Below, one piece after another: positions 41,434 through 53,548 of a stretch of DNA of 64,000 nucleotides. Position 1 is the first letter of the stretch. Every line of letters begins with the position of its first letter. Source of the stretch: Polychytrium aggregatum (lineage: Eukaryota > Chytridiomycota > Chytridiomycetes > Polychytriales); contig NW_026516363.1 of assembly GCF_025602895.1 (NCBI RefSeq), positions 24,566 to 88,565 of the forward strand, in the 5' to 3' direction. The translations under genes and the position numbers were made by a program. The notes under the pieces were generated by a model that ran no database searches, was not told the origin of the DNA, and worked only from the letters and a program-made list of their open reading frames with translations.

Positions 41434-42904
41434 TTAGTACTCGACCGCAATCTGCTCATAGGGCTTGCGGTGCAGGTTGGGGATGGTGGCGTTGTTGGCG
41501 GGGTAGCCCACAGGAAGCAGCAATGAGACCTTTTCGTTGGCAGGGCGGCCCAGAAGCTTGCAGATCTGAGGCCCGCAGTTCATGGGAGTGGAGGTGAGGG
41601 TGGCCAGACCGGCGTTGTGGATGGCTGTGGAAAGGGTATGACAGCAGCAGCACCTTCGATCAGCAACCGCACCAATGCATGGCCACTCAAGACCACGACA
41701 GAGCAATGTCAGTGATGCCCGTGTCGACCAGACGCTGCAGACTCACCAGAGATGAGGAGACCCTGGGAGATGGCGACAGAGTGTTCAAAGTAGTAGTGGT
41801 TCTTGCGCTCGCCGTTGTCAGTGATGCCGTAGGTCTGAGACGGGAGGGAACGCACCATGTTAAACCAAGGCTATGTTGCAGCGCATCGCAGTGTTCAGGT
41901 TCTTCCAGCAGGGCTACGATCATTGCAGCAGGGCTGAGATCATCGCTGGCCACGCCACACAGCCACGTCTCTGTGCAGGATCAGCGCCCGACCTGCTTGA
42001 GAACAACGATCAGGTAGGGTGCGGTATCGAGATATTCCTTGTGCCAGTCGGTGCCCTTTTGATATCGCAAGAAGGAAGGGTAAACGTCATTGTCGTCTCG
42101 TGGTCGAGTCTGTGGAGGCTGACAGCCGAGGAAGCCCGTTGCAGATCACGGCCGGTCGTGCCTTTCGCAACAGACAAGTGGCTCCAAGCCAGACACTCAC
42201 CAGGGGAGCAAGGTCGCTGACCCACTGTCTGGACATGCGCTTTTCGTAGTTGATCTTCTCCTCGGCCTCGATGATCTCGCGGAGCTTGTGCTTGACGACA
42301 GGATCCGAGACGATGGCAAACGTCCAGGGCTCAGTGTGAGCGCCCGAGGGAGCCGTGCCAGCAGCCTTGACACACTCGCGAATGACCTCGATGGGAACGG
42401 GGTCGGACGAGAACATGCGGACGGTGCGGCGCTTGTTCAGATGCTCGTAAAACTCGCGGGAGCGCTGGAGCATCTCGGCTTCAGAGAGGCGCTTGAAGTT
42501 CATGGGCACGTGCGGGAGCGAGAAGGGATCGACGAAATCGGCACCGGGCTCCTGCAGCTTGAGGCCCGGGCCGGAGGGACCCTCGGTGATGTCCTCGTCG
42601 AACGGGGTCATGTCGCCATTGATGTTCTTGCGGACCTGCCAGCCAGAAGACGAAATTGGTGTGAGCGGGAGGAAGTGGTGCATGGGCCGATCGACAACAG
42701 TACGTATGGATCCGAATAGATGTGCATGGCGACCGAGACAGACGGAAGTGCACATCGAGACGATCGGAGCATGCCATCAGGAGATACCTTGTACTCCTTG
42801 TAGGCCAAGTAGCCAAGGGTGCCGGCGAGAGCGACAACCACGGCGGTGAAGTAGGGGTCCTCGTTGTTGAGGAGCTTTTTGGCGAGATTGCTGAAGATGG
42901 CCAT
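41434..42904 (-). CDS. Iodotyrosine-deiodinase-like FMN reductase (nitroreductase fold), membrane-anchored
   Basis: The first exon (start 42904) gives MAIFSNLAKKLLNNEDPYF and a transmembrane helix (TAVVVALAGTLGYLAY). The catalytic part begins FYEHLNKRRTVRMFSSDPVP with GTAPSGAHTEPWTFAIVSDP, EKINYEKRMSRQWVSDL, TDWHKEYLDTAPYLIVVLKQ, ISAIHNAGLATLTSTPMNCG and VSLLLPVGYPANNATIP. This matches IYD-family proteins along the whole length. The Glu, Tyr and Lys that hold the amino-acid part of halotyrosine in the animal enzyme (E-x3-Y in EKINY; K in WHKEY) are present. IYD homologues reduce halotyrosines or related substrates with FMN; the natural substrate in a fungus is unknown. Introns: ~42790-42630, ~42205-42050 and 41830-41620 (boundaries approximate). 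Stop at 41434. Confidence 0.93.
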
Positions 42905-44888
42905 GGCTGCGACGATGCTGGGAAGGAGGGGGACACGGAGGCAGGGGGGAGAGCAGGACGGATCGAGCGACGGTATATATCGGGAGGATCTTGTTGGGGG
43001 GGGGCTGGTGCCGGAGCAAGGCAGCAGCAACAGGACGGGAAGCGGGGCTGGCGATCGCGAGGGTCGCACGGATGCCTTCCGATCGGGCCAACCACGAGCG
43101 CGTGCGGACACGCCATCGGGCGATCGCGGGACCGGATTGGTGCGCCGGCCGGAGACGCCCGCCAGGTGACCTGGCGTGGGGAGAACACAGCTTTGTCGGC
43201 AACAGCGCCCATGTTTGCCGAGGCTGCGTTACGCCGGTGTTGATATCGATGCCGGTGTTGGTATCGATGCTGGTGTTGATATCGATGTCGTTGATATCGA
43301 TGCTGGTGCTGATATCGATGCTGGTGCTGATATCGATGCTGGTGCTGACAGCCATGTAAATGTCACCCACCCACACCGAGTCGGGACAGCATGCGGCGGG
43401 CAGTGTCTGTCCATCCATGATCGCCATGAAGCCCCAGCGGGTGGAGCGACACATCCACCGCCTGGCACTGCCCTGGGCCGCCGTCACCGCTTCTCTGGCG
43501 GGAGGGGAGCCACTCCCGCACGCATCCCCATGCATCCGCCCGGCAGTGCTGGCCGAGCCAATGCATCCGCGGAGGTGGGTGTGGATGCGGAGGGCAGAAT
43601 GAGCCGGCCAGCGCCGACCAAGGCGGACTGGGCACCAGGAGCAAGATCCAACAGCCCACGTCGTGGGGGAAGATCGCGCCTCGATCCGGAGTCGTCCGCC
43701 GAGGCGGGTGCGCTGTCGGCTTTCAGCCTGAACCACAGCAATAGGGGTCGATGGGCTGCAGACCGAATCGAGGGTGCTTATGCTCGTCTTTGAGCCGAGC
43801 ACCGGCGCTGAACTCGCATCCAAGCCATCGCCCGGCCTGTGCCTGTGCCTGTGCCTGGACTGCCATGAATGTGGCGCGACACTACTGCCTTTTTCCTGGA
43901 AGAACCAAATCGACTCGTTGGTTCGCAAGGCCCTGTTAGATCGCGCCAGGCCGCAGCACCAAAAGCGCCGGTGCTGCGGGTTTGATGTTCTCCCAACGGA
44001 CACGGGGTCCGGCATCGCTGGCGGCTCGGTCGAGCAGAGGACAGAGCCTCCGTCCAAGCACCAGCACAGATGCGAGCAGGAGATGGGCTTGCCCCGTTTG
44101 CCCCGTTTGCTCCGTTTGCCCTGCTTGCCCAGCCCGCTCGACATGATCTGCTGGTCCGGGATACCCGCCAAGCCACACCCGCCCAGCTTCGATCGCTTTC
44201 CGCCGTCGTCGGCTGCCTTCGCCGTGCTTCTGCGGGCTTCTGCCGCGGCGAGCAGCGAGGAGGGCAATTGGCTTGGGCGAGAGCGCTCTCGGCGCGGCCT
44301 CGCCGGCGCGCTGTTCTCGCCGAACAGATTAAATTCATCCTGATTCTCGCCCCTCGCTTCTCGCCCGAGCGAGACGGCCTCGGCCGAGAGCGCGACGCGG
44401 CTCGACAGCATGCCCGCCACATCAACAGTGTGCGCAGCAGCCTGATACCGCCAGCACAGCGCCGCACACAGAGACTGCGGCAACCCGGGCGCACAAGGCG
44501 CGTCCGTCGCACCACGCACCACGCTGCTGCGCACAGAGAGCGCTCTGTGCGACCAACAGGGGCATTCGATTTTCGGTGTCCTGGGCTCTCGCCGGGCTTC
44601 TCGCCGCAGCGAGCCTCGCCCGTGCCTCTGTTGCTATCCGCCTGGGAAGCCGCTATATAAGCTCTTCTCGGCGCCATTTGTTATCGAGATCCACCCGCCT
44701 TCGTTCCCCTCTGCCCTTTCCTGCGTCTCGGACTGCGAGGTGAGCCTGGCGATGCCGTGAATCTCGGCACTGCCCCTACGATCGGTGCACCTCGATAGCC
44801 TGGCTGGCTCTCGGCAGCCCTATCGGCTCTATGCGCTGACCCGCCTCGGTATCCTGGGCATCTCCAGATCCACACACACTCTCTCACA
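42905..44888. other. 2-kb divergent intergenic region with minisatellite
   Basis: Between the start codons of the IYD-like gene (minus) and the DnaJ gene (plus). It holds both promoters, the repeat at 43233-43348 and short CCCCGTTTG-type repeats at 44094-44130. A TATATAAG sequence lies at 44653-44660, about 230 bp before the DnaJ start. Long open frames here are GC-driven and lack family similarity. Confidence 0.5.
43233..43348. repeat. 18-bp minisatellite GATATCGATGCTGGTGCT
   Basis: About six units; the later three are almost perfect and earlier ones vary (GATGTCGTT). Each unit contains the palindrome GATATC. Confidence 0.85.
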
Positions 44889-47425
44889 ATGGTCAAGGAA
44901 ACCAAATACTACGAGGTCCTCGGTGTCGACCCGTCGTGCTCGGAAGTAAATATCCCGCATCCATCACGCCGCACATCATCGTATATCGCGCCGGCGGACC
45001 GGTGCAGCGCACCCCAACTGCTCGTGCAGGAATCCCACGAGAGAGCGACAGCTTTCCACCCTGCTCGACTGCACTAGCAGCAGCCGCGCGGACACATCAC
45101 GATGATCTTGGGGTGCGATCCGTGTGAAGACCTATTGGGAATGTGATCACAGCTTCACCAAGCAGCCCCAGCGACTCCGTTCTGTGTCCTAATCGCTCCT
45201 CGTGCTTGGTATTCCGTCGCCGCTTTGCTCAGAATGATCTCAAAAAAGCCTACCGGAAGCTGGCTCTGAAATACCACCCAGACAAGGTACGTGTCTCCAC
45301 CCGCACCGCCTCTGCTGATAGCTGCTGCTGCAACCGCTACCACCCTGCTCGACGAATCGCTCGCTCCAGCCTCGTGCGCCACCGTCTGGACCAGACATCG
45401 TTTTCGGTAATGGCCATCGTTGATGCTTACATTCCCACAATCCTGTTTTTCCAGAACCCCGATGCCGGTGATCAGGTACTTGTTTTTCCTTATTCGCAAG
45501 CCCTTGATATCGAGCTCGTGTGGGATGAGCTCTTTGGTGGTCCCCAGCCCTGGCGTCAACAAAACAGAGGACTGTGTGGACGAGTCACGTCCCAACGACT
45601 TGCGACATGAATGGCCTCGTGATCTCCCAGCATCATCCGCTCCGCATCCACTCCCGAGCGATATGGCTCGGATGCGGATCGAGGTGGCAGCAATTGGCGT
45701 GCCGGGCGCTCTTTGTTGATGCCGTGCTGTGACGGAGATTGCCGCTCTGAGTTGATGGTGTCGGATCTGTGAGCGAGGAACTCCCGCCGATAGAGCTGGA
45801 TGCTGTGCATCTCCTTGACAAACAGATGCCCTCGTCCGAGTCGCGATCTACCCCGCTGACATGCCGCTTTGCCTCTCTGCCTCTTCCTCGTACTTCCTCC
45901 TCGCGTTGGATCTTGGCGGCTGCAGTTCAAGGAAATCTCCCACGCCTACGAGATTCTCTCCGACTCGAACAAGCGACAGGTCTACGACCAGTTTGGCGAG
46001 GCCGGTCTGAACGGCGACGGTGGCATGGGCGGCGGCATGCCGACCGATATTTTCGAGCATCTGTTCGGTGGCGGCCATAGCAACTTCTTTGACCGTCGGC
46101 CCCAGGGCCCCCGCCGCGGCAAGGACATGCTTCACAGCCTCAAAGTCAGCCTCGAGGACCTCTACAAGGGCAAAGTCTCGAAGTTGGCCCTGCAGAAGCA
46201 GGTGCTCTGCGCCAAGTGCGACGGCAAGGGCGGCAAGGACGGCGTTGCCCCTAGCACCTGTCAGGGCTGTGGTGGCCGCGGTATCAAGGTTGTCATCCGC
46301 CAGATGGGTCCCATGATCCAGCAGATGCAGCAGACCTGCCCGGACTGTAACGGCGAGGGCGAGATCCTCAAGGAGAAGGATCGCTGCAAGCAGTGCAACG
46401 GCAAGAAGATCAACACCGAGCGCAAGGTGGGTATCTTTCTGACAGCGTCGAGCGAGTTGTGTTTGCGCACCACCGCACCATCCCAGGCTCACAGGTTGAC
46501 ACCCCTGTGCCATTGATCCTCCTGGCTTGCAATCTGCTCACTCGACTCGATTTCTGCTTGGCGTGTACGACTGTGCTTTTGCAGATCCTCGAAGTCTTTA
46601 TCGAGAAGGGTATGCGCTCGGGCCAAAAGATTCCCTTTGCCGGTGAGGCCGACCAGGCCCCTGGCATCATCCCGGGCGACATTATCATTGTTCTTGAGGA
46701 GAAGGAGCACGCGCGATTCACCCGCAAGGATGATGATCTGTTCATCAAGGTCAAGATTGATCTGCTGACTGCGCTGACTGGCGGCCAGTTCTCCATCAAG
46801 CACCTCGACGACCGCATCCTGCTCGTCAACATCCTCCCGGGAGAAGTCATCCGCCCTGGAGCACGCAAGTGCATCCGCCACGAGGGCATGCCTCGGTATG
46901 TGACTGGGCCACATGCTGCCGTTGGGCATGATGATTTGGTCTGGGCGTGGATGTCGCCTGTGCAGATTCTTTGGCTCTCCTGGCGGGGGGGGGGTGCTCC
47001 GACTGACCTGCACCGATTTCTAATCATGTCTTCGTCACTCTGTCCAATTTGCGCCCTTGATCCCCTCACCCTCGTCATCGACTATGCCATGTACCACATC
47101 CACCCGATCGTCCGCACACATCCCGTCGCTCCTGCTTGGACTGCGCAGATACAAGAACCCCTTCGACAAGGGCGGCCTCTTCATCGAGTTTGAGGTCGAG
47201 TTCCCCGAGAACAACTGGGTCACCGACGAGGCCAAGTTCAAGCTGCTGGAACAGGTCCTGCCTGCTCGCCAGCCGCTGCCTGCGTTCGGCAACGCTGTCA
47301 TCGACGAGGTCGTCCTGGCCGATGATGAGCCCTCGTCCGGAAACCGATCACGGTACGCGCACGACGACGACATGGACGAAGACGAGCGCGGACACGGCCC
47401 CCAGGTGCAGTGCGCCCAGCAGTAA
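44889..47425 (+). CDS. Type I (class A) DnaJ / Hsp40 with C-terminal farnesylation motif (Ydj1/DNAJA type)
   Basis: An Hsp70 co-chaperone. J domain split over exons: MVKETKYYEVLGVDPSCSE (44889), NDLKKAYRKLALKYHPDK (HPD motif), NPDAGDQ, FKEISHAYEILSDSNKRQVYDQFGE. A short Gly-rich region follows, then four zinc-finger motifs (CAKCDGKG, CQGCGGRG, CPDCNGEG, CKQCNGKK). The next exon gives the C-terminal substrate-binding barrel (ILEVFIEKGMRSGQKIPFAGE; DLFIKVKIDLLTALTGGQF). The last exon starts NPFDKGGLFIEFEVEFP. The protein ends VQCAQQ, a CaaX box predicting farnesylation as in yeast Ydj1 (CASQ), so it likely acts at ER/mitochondrial surfaces as well as in the cytosol. At least five introns. A TATATAAG lies upstream near 44655. 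Confidence 0.95.
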
Positions 47426-48177
47426 AGGATGAGTGGGGCCGCGTCCCTGCTGATCATAAGAAGGCTGTTTTTTGCCGGCGGGTGGCCTCGTTCTGTCTCC
47501 AAGCCTGCGCTGCCCCCTCCCACCGATCTGCACCAACGCTCGTCAAGAAGCAAGGCAGACACGCATCTTCTGCGAGAAGAGAGAGGGTCATTTCATATTC
47601 TCAACTACCCCGTCCGCCCCGCTGGCTCCACACAGCATTCCCTGCTGGCCTTGCCACCACGCCATCATCACCACCCACCGCCCCCTTGGTTCATCTTCAC
47701 CCCCCCCTCCTCCCTCTCCGCCCTTTCCACGATTCATTTCTTTGCACGATCCAGCCGCACACTTGTCATGCAACCTTTATGTACAGTCTGTGCAGAATTT
47801 AAAAGAAAAAACGAGACTGTGCCCACTTTGAGTGCATCGGTCACTCTGTTTTGGCTTCAGAGGTACATTTCATGTTCAGTCCATGGCACTTTGCTCTGTG
47901 AGTTGGGGGGGGGGCCGGGCAATCCAAGACACTCGATTCTGTGTCAGCACACCTGCGATTCTGCACACGTTTCCCATTTCTCGTGCAAACACTCGATTGG
48001 AGCCACTGGCGATGATCCGATGGCAGAGAGCGAGTCTATTGAGGCCAGCCGCGCTGATGGCCATCGGGTGGGCGGTGAACCATCCACGAGTGGAAGGGCC
48101 TCCCTCGCGGCTGGATAGCAACGGTCCCGCCTCTCGACCCTTCGCCCCTTCGCTTCTTTGCCCATTTGCCCATTTGC
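47426..48177. other. Convergent intergenic region
   Basis: 3' flanks of DnaJ (+) and CDK10 (-), partly C/T-rich (47640-47740). No gene recognised. Confidence 0.5.
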
Positions 48178-51100
48178 TCATGACATTCGGAACTGCTTGA
48201 ATGCCGGCGCGCCGAGTGGCAAATAGTCGTCGTAATCCACATCGTACTCACGCCGCTTGCGCTCCGCCATGTCGGGTGGGTGGTCACCCGAGCTCCGCAG
48301 GAGCAAAGCGCCGATTCCGCCGTTTGCGTTCGCTCCCAGTTTGGCGACCTTGGATGCGGATTGCAGACTCGTTGTCCCATTCGTCAGCGAATTGGTGGTG
48401 TTGGTGCCGGAGATAGCGGTGGTGTCGTCAAGACCATGTACCAGTAGCACCGCCGCCGCTGCTGCTGTTGAGGTGCGCTTCGATGTCGACTGGCCAGCCG
48501 GGTCCAGATCAAAGGCATGGACGTTGCCTTGGCGCCCGCCCAAGCCCAGGCTCAGGCCCAGACCCGCCCCCGTGCCAATCTTGATCGAGGCACGCTTGAG
48601 AACGCCCGAGTGCAAGGTTGCCACGGCTTGGGATGGTGTCGAGGCCGTGGCCGTGTTGCCGTCGCCGTGGTGGACACCTATCGCGCGGGGGACTCGGTTG
48701 CCGTTCGTTGGATCGGCTGCACTTCCACTTGCACTCGGATAGACATGGCCGTTTCTTCGGGTCGCCGCAGAGGTGACTGGCGGCGGTGGTGGCTGCGGTG
48801 GTAGAGGCTCCGATGCATACGACTGCTCCTTGAGATGTGGCATTGGGAGAAGATACGGCGCGCATGGCTGTGGATACTCTTTAAAGTACGTATGCTTCAG
48901 GGCCTGGGACACACGGACTCGCCGCGAGGGCCGGAAGGTCAGGAACCAAAAGAGCAGGTCCAGTTCGGACTGGGTGGCATTGGGGAAATGGTGACGGGCG
49001 CTGTTGCGCTGGATGTTTTGGCTGGTGCTGCTCTGCTGGGCTGTCGGCTTGAACGTGTCGTAGTACGGCAGGTCGGCCAATTCGGGCCAATCTTGCAGGC
49101 TCGGAGGCCCCAGGAACTTGTAGATGAGCGATATCTGCTCCAGCTCGACTTTGCCCGGCAGCAGAGGGGAGGATTTAAGGAGCTCGCCAAAAATGCATCC
49201 GATTGACCTGGGGGACAGGGGGTATGAGAGACATTGAGTGGGAGCAGTGTGGTTGAATAGGGCCAACCGTCATCTACCCTGCCCGGAATCATCGCTGTCA
49301 AAGGGCACAGTCGCACCGCCGTTGCTCAAGTAAACTGACCACATGTCTACGGCCGTCGTGTAGTTCTTGTCGCCGTACAAAAGTTCAGGTGCCCGATACC
49401 ACAGCGTCACAACCTTGGGGGTCATAGGGTGGCTTGGATATCCAATCTTTCGAGCGAGACCAAAATCCGCTGTCGGGACAAGCACGAAGAAATCTACGTC
49501 AGCCTCGGCTCCATGTTTGTAAGGGGGGGGGAGATCAAGAACGAGAGAGCGAGACCGGCGCACTTTGTTTCTCTCAGTCTTACTGCAGTATGGGAATGGT
49601 ATTGGCGGACCGCTACTGAAAGCGCAGACAGAGCGACAGAAACGAGGACATACCGATCTTGAGGATGCCTGTGGAGGTCAAGAGCAGGTTTGAAAGCTTG
49701 AGATCCCGGTGGATGATAAAGTTGTTGTGCAGGTACTCTGTGTGGAATGAATTGACGAGAGCAAGTGATTGATGGAGCGGGTGCAATGATGTATAGGAAC
49801 AAAGTTGATGGAATGCCATCGTAAGAACAGCGACAACTTCAACATCGGTAATGCATTCGCACTCCAGCAATCCGTTCATGACAGCAAAAGCACCCTGCTT
49901 CATGGTCACATCGCCCGCCTGCATTTGCTGGATCCTCACCAAGGCCCTTCAAGAGCTGCAGCATCAGGCACTTCACTTTTGGAGGACAAGTTGAGCACAA
50001 GTAGAGCACGAGTTGAGCGTTGGCAGAGGACATCCAAGGGCAGGATTCATGGGAGGTGATTCATGGAAGGCGATTCAGCAAAGTGGCAACGCAAGCGATG
50101 CTCCGTCAGTGACGATCAACAGTCCACGCAGGATCAGCAGGGCAGCCGCAGTTGGGTGAGTTGGCGAGGCCTCGTGTTCACTTTGGCTTTGAGTTCAAGC
50201 GGCCATGTGCGATCTGAGCTGTCGCATTGAGAGCGTTGATACTTGCCGTGTGCCGGTTTGTACCCGGGAGACGGGCCCATGTTGATAAAGTTGTCCATCA
50301 GATGCGCCATGTCGTATTCACAGAACTCCATGACTGCAGACCGTGAAAGCAGCATGGATCGAGAATGCATGGTCAGACCAATCAACCATTCCCGGAGCAG
50401 CAAGCGGAGACGAGCAGCATTGACCGAGCGATGAAAAGAGTATCAAAGCGCCTGTACGTACCCATGAAGATGCTGTCTGAAGCGCAAGAGTGAGAGTGGA
50501 ACGCAAGCGAGGAAATGTGAGTCGAGCTGTACCCCAAAACAGCGACTGGACGAGGGTCTGGATAAACACAAGCTCGTCCATGCATCAGAGAGTGTCCAAC
50601 GCTCAGATGCTCCAAAGGCGGTGCATCCATTCCAGTATGGTGCCAGGAGCCGGATAGAGCGCCACAGGATGTTGAAGTGTGAAGAGGACAGAACACCATC
50701 GAGCTACGGCAGAGCACAGGACGAGCAAGCCGAGCAAGCCGAGCCCAGATCGCCCAAGCGAGGATATGGCGGCATTCGTGCGGCATCGTGCTGGCCCGGC
50801 AAGCCGAAGCGAGCAGAGCGTCTATAGGATGGCCCTTATGGAAACGCCGCCGAAAGGCACTGTCGAGTACTCGGTCAAGGAAGAAGGGACGAGGGAAATG
50901 GAGGACCTACCCAGCTCGGTGCCAACGATGACATCGTGGACTCGGACAATATTGTCATGATGAAGCGATCGCAGCAAGGCAATCTCTCGGATGCTGCTGA
51001 TGGGTAGGCCGTCGGTCTCGAGCTCCATCCGAATCTTCTTGAGTGCCCAGATCTGGCCAGACTTGAGATGCCTGGCTTTGTAGACGACGCCGTATGTGCC

Positions 51101-51253
51101 TTCGCCGATCCGGCCAATCTTGCCGTAAGCATGAACGCTGTCGCAGGTGCCCTGGAAGCGAGAGGGATCGACATAGATGGGCGGGACATCCTCGTTGATG
51201 GAGTGGATCGCCTTGATGTGCGACTGGGAGGGCGGCTGGACAAATTGAGACAT
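48178..51253 (-). CDS. CDK10: CDK10-type cyclin-dependent kinase
   Basis: Start at 51253 ([12 protein letters not shown]). Kinase N-lobe: [16 protein letters not shown] (P-loop), ALKKIRM (catalytic Lys), then [14 protein letters not shown], the C-helix motif. In human CDK10 it reads PISSLRE, so this is PISSIRE. Later exons: [53 protein letters not shown] (HRDLK), [10 protein letters not shown] (DFG), [16 protein letters not shown] (activation loop with APE), [24 protein letters not shown], and a C-lobe ending FKEYPQPC. A ~200-residue low-complexity tail follows (Pro run, Gly/Ala-rich, ending FKQFRMS), longer than in animals. CDK10 pairs with cyclin M in animals, where it controls ETS2 and ciliogenesis; partner here unknown. 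Seven or so introns. Confidence 0.93.
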
Positions 51254-51555
51254 GATGCCGAATGGTCTGGACGAGTATCGAGTGCACGCAGACAGAGCCG
51301 AAAGAAAGGGACGCCGGCGAGGCAAGAGCCAGATCCGAGAGCAGATCCTGGAAGGGAGGTGGTCGACGGTCCGAGCAAACGACAGAAAGTGAATCCGAGA
51401 CACAGCCGGATCGGTGACGGTGGTGGTGACGGGGTCTGGAGTACTTCTTGTTGGCCGGGCGCAGAGAGCGAGGCAGCAGGAGCAAAGCAGCAGGATCGGG
51501 ACAACTCAAAGGGGACGACAGGACTTGCGAGGCGACATGAGAAGCACGGCTGGCT

Positions 51556-51627
51556 GGAATGGACTGGATGGACTGGATGGACTGGATGGATTGGATGGAT
51601 TGGATGGATTGGATGGATTGGATGGAT
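51556..51627. repeat. Short tandem repeat GGATGGACT/GGATGGATT
   Basis: About eight units of 9-10 bp, ~300 bp upstream of the CDK10 start codon. Confidence 0.85.
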
Positions 51628-52871
51628 CGAGCCGGACCTGCACTGCCACAGCGCCACTTCCGCGTCCTGTCCCCAGATGGAAGGTGCCAAATGTGGCTGG
51701 CGCGACAAGAGGCAGCGCGTCCGCCAATCGCGTGTCGCGTGGTCTGGAAACGTGGTCCAAGCCCTTGGCCGGCGCGCTCCTGAAACAAATGCACAAAGCA
51801 GCACCCAGCTACCAGCGCCCATGGCTTCGACCACCAACGAGCGCATTTTGCGCAAAGCTGCAGATCGCCCAGATGCTATCGAAGGCACTCGTGCTGGGCG
51901 TCCCCCCACGCACCGCCTGGCGCTCAAAACTGGCCTTGGATGAGATTGCGGCTCTGGCAAGGACGAAAGCGGAGGTCTGCCGACACATCGGGCGATGCTG
52001 GGGAGGGATTCGGCGACGCATCGGGCAGACCTCCTGCGATGGAGCTTTGCGAACAGCTGCGTTTCGCATCCAACATCGCCGACGGCCTGCTGCTTGCATC
52101 CACTCGCCTGGCAACACAGAGACATGGCGAGACAGCGGCCCCGATGGCATGCGCGGCAGGCCGCTGTCCAGGCCGCTGCACTCTATCGATGGCCGCAACC
52201 CAGCACCCGCATCGAGGGTCCCGCTGGGCTGATGCCTCGGGCTTGGCACGCTTCATGGAGCGGCGAGCACTGCCGCACGTGGAAGAGCGCTCCGATCGAT
52301 GCGACTTGAGCTGGGAATCGATGCGACTTTGGCTGGGAATCGATACCATGGCCAGTGGGATATGCCATGGCCAGCAGGACCTGGGCTTCGACATACAAAG
52401 GCACATCTGCCAGCCCAGAGAGAGCAGGCAGCCGCCGCAGCCGCCGTCGCGAACCAGGCGAACACGCAGCCCATGGCCGACAAGAAACCCAACGGCAACG
52501 GCATCCCCGCCGAACAAGCAGCGCACATCCGCCCTTGCTTGCACGCTGGCGGCCTTGCTGCCCCGTGCGACATTGTACCGGCTGCTGTGCATCGGCCGAG
52601 GCCAGGCAGCGAGGCGTGTGACGGGGGCTCTCTTCCCGCCTCGGCCGGGCGAGACCCGCTATTTCGGCGACCGAGACGGGGAGCGAGAGTGTGGCAGTCG
52701 CTGGTGAGGGGGCGGCTGGCAAGGCTCTCGGGGATCGGCCCGAGGCACGATGGCCAATGTCGCTCCTATCTGATCCGCCTCCAGTTCCTCCGACTTGCAC
52801 CGACGCCCGCTGTGCTGCCCTCGGCCGTCTGTGACTGCCACCCTTGGCCGCATCGCATCCAACCGGACGAG

Positions 52872-53050
52872 CAGAATCCAGTTGCATCGAGCTGAATCGT
52901 GCTGGATCGAGCTGAATCGTGCTGGATCGTGCTGAATCGTGCTGGATCGAGTTGGAGTCGTTGAATCCAATAGGACCGATTGAATCCAACAGGACGATTG
53001 AATCCAGAAGGACGATTGAATCCAGCAGGACCGATTGAATCGGACTGGAT
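52872..53050. repeat. Two adjoining tandem-repeat families (GAATCGTGCTGGATCG and GATTGAATCCAACAGGAC)
   Basis: The first half alternates GCTGAATCGTGCTGGATCGAG units. The second half has 17-18-bp units GAATCCA..AGGAC(C)GATT. The two share GAATC cores in different registers. Confidence 0.8.
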
Positions 53051-53320
53051 CCCGCCACATCGAGTCCGTACCGAGTCTGTACCGAATCTACCAAGTCTGT
53101 ATCGGGTCACTCTCGTCTCCCCCGCCCCGCGCCGTTCTCTTACCCACCCACAGATTCGACTGCTTCGGCTGCAGCGCCCAAGCGGCGGCGCCTTTCTCGC
53201 CCTTCCCCGCCTGCATTGCTGAATCGGTCGCAAACTACTTTTCATTGCCCCGTTGCCGCCTGCCCATCGGCGTGACTATTTGTTTTGGTCCTGTCGCCCC
53301 GCCCGTTGCCCTCCCGGCCC

Positions 53321-53354
53321 TTGCATCCCTTGCATTCCTTGCATTCCTTGCATC
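53321..53354. repeat. Short tandem repeat CCTTGCATT
   Basis: Four 9-bp units (CCTTGCAT with C/T variation). Confidence 0.7.
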
Positions 53355-53463
53355 GCACCTCGGCCCCCAATTAACCGCCTGGATTAGATTGCTCAGGGTA
53401 AGCCCTCATGTCCTTTGCTGCCTCTGTCCAGCGCACCGTTGCCGACTCGACCGCCTGTCAGAT

Positions 53464-53548
53464 ATGCTGAATCTGCTGGATCTGCTGGATGTCTTGGATA
53501 TTCTGGATGTCTTGGATATGCTGGATATGCTGGATATGCTGGATATGC
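53464..53548. repeat. 9-bp tandem repeat CTGGATATG / CTGGATCTG
   Basis: About nine units. The last ones are uniform CTGGATATG. Confidence 0.8.

Noticed and set aside
42777-44534. 585-residue minus-strand frame upstream of the IYD-like gene
   Set aside because: Overlaps the first exon of the IYD-like gene in another frame and runs through a minisatellite and GC-rich promoter; no family similarity.
50875-52125. 416-residue minus-strand frame over the CDK10 first exon and upstream repeat
   Set aside because: The part overlapping CDK10 is a frame shadow; the rest is translated tandem repeat (IHP units).
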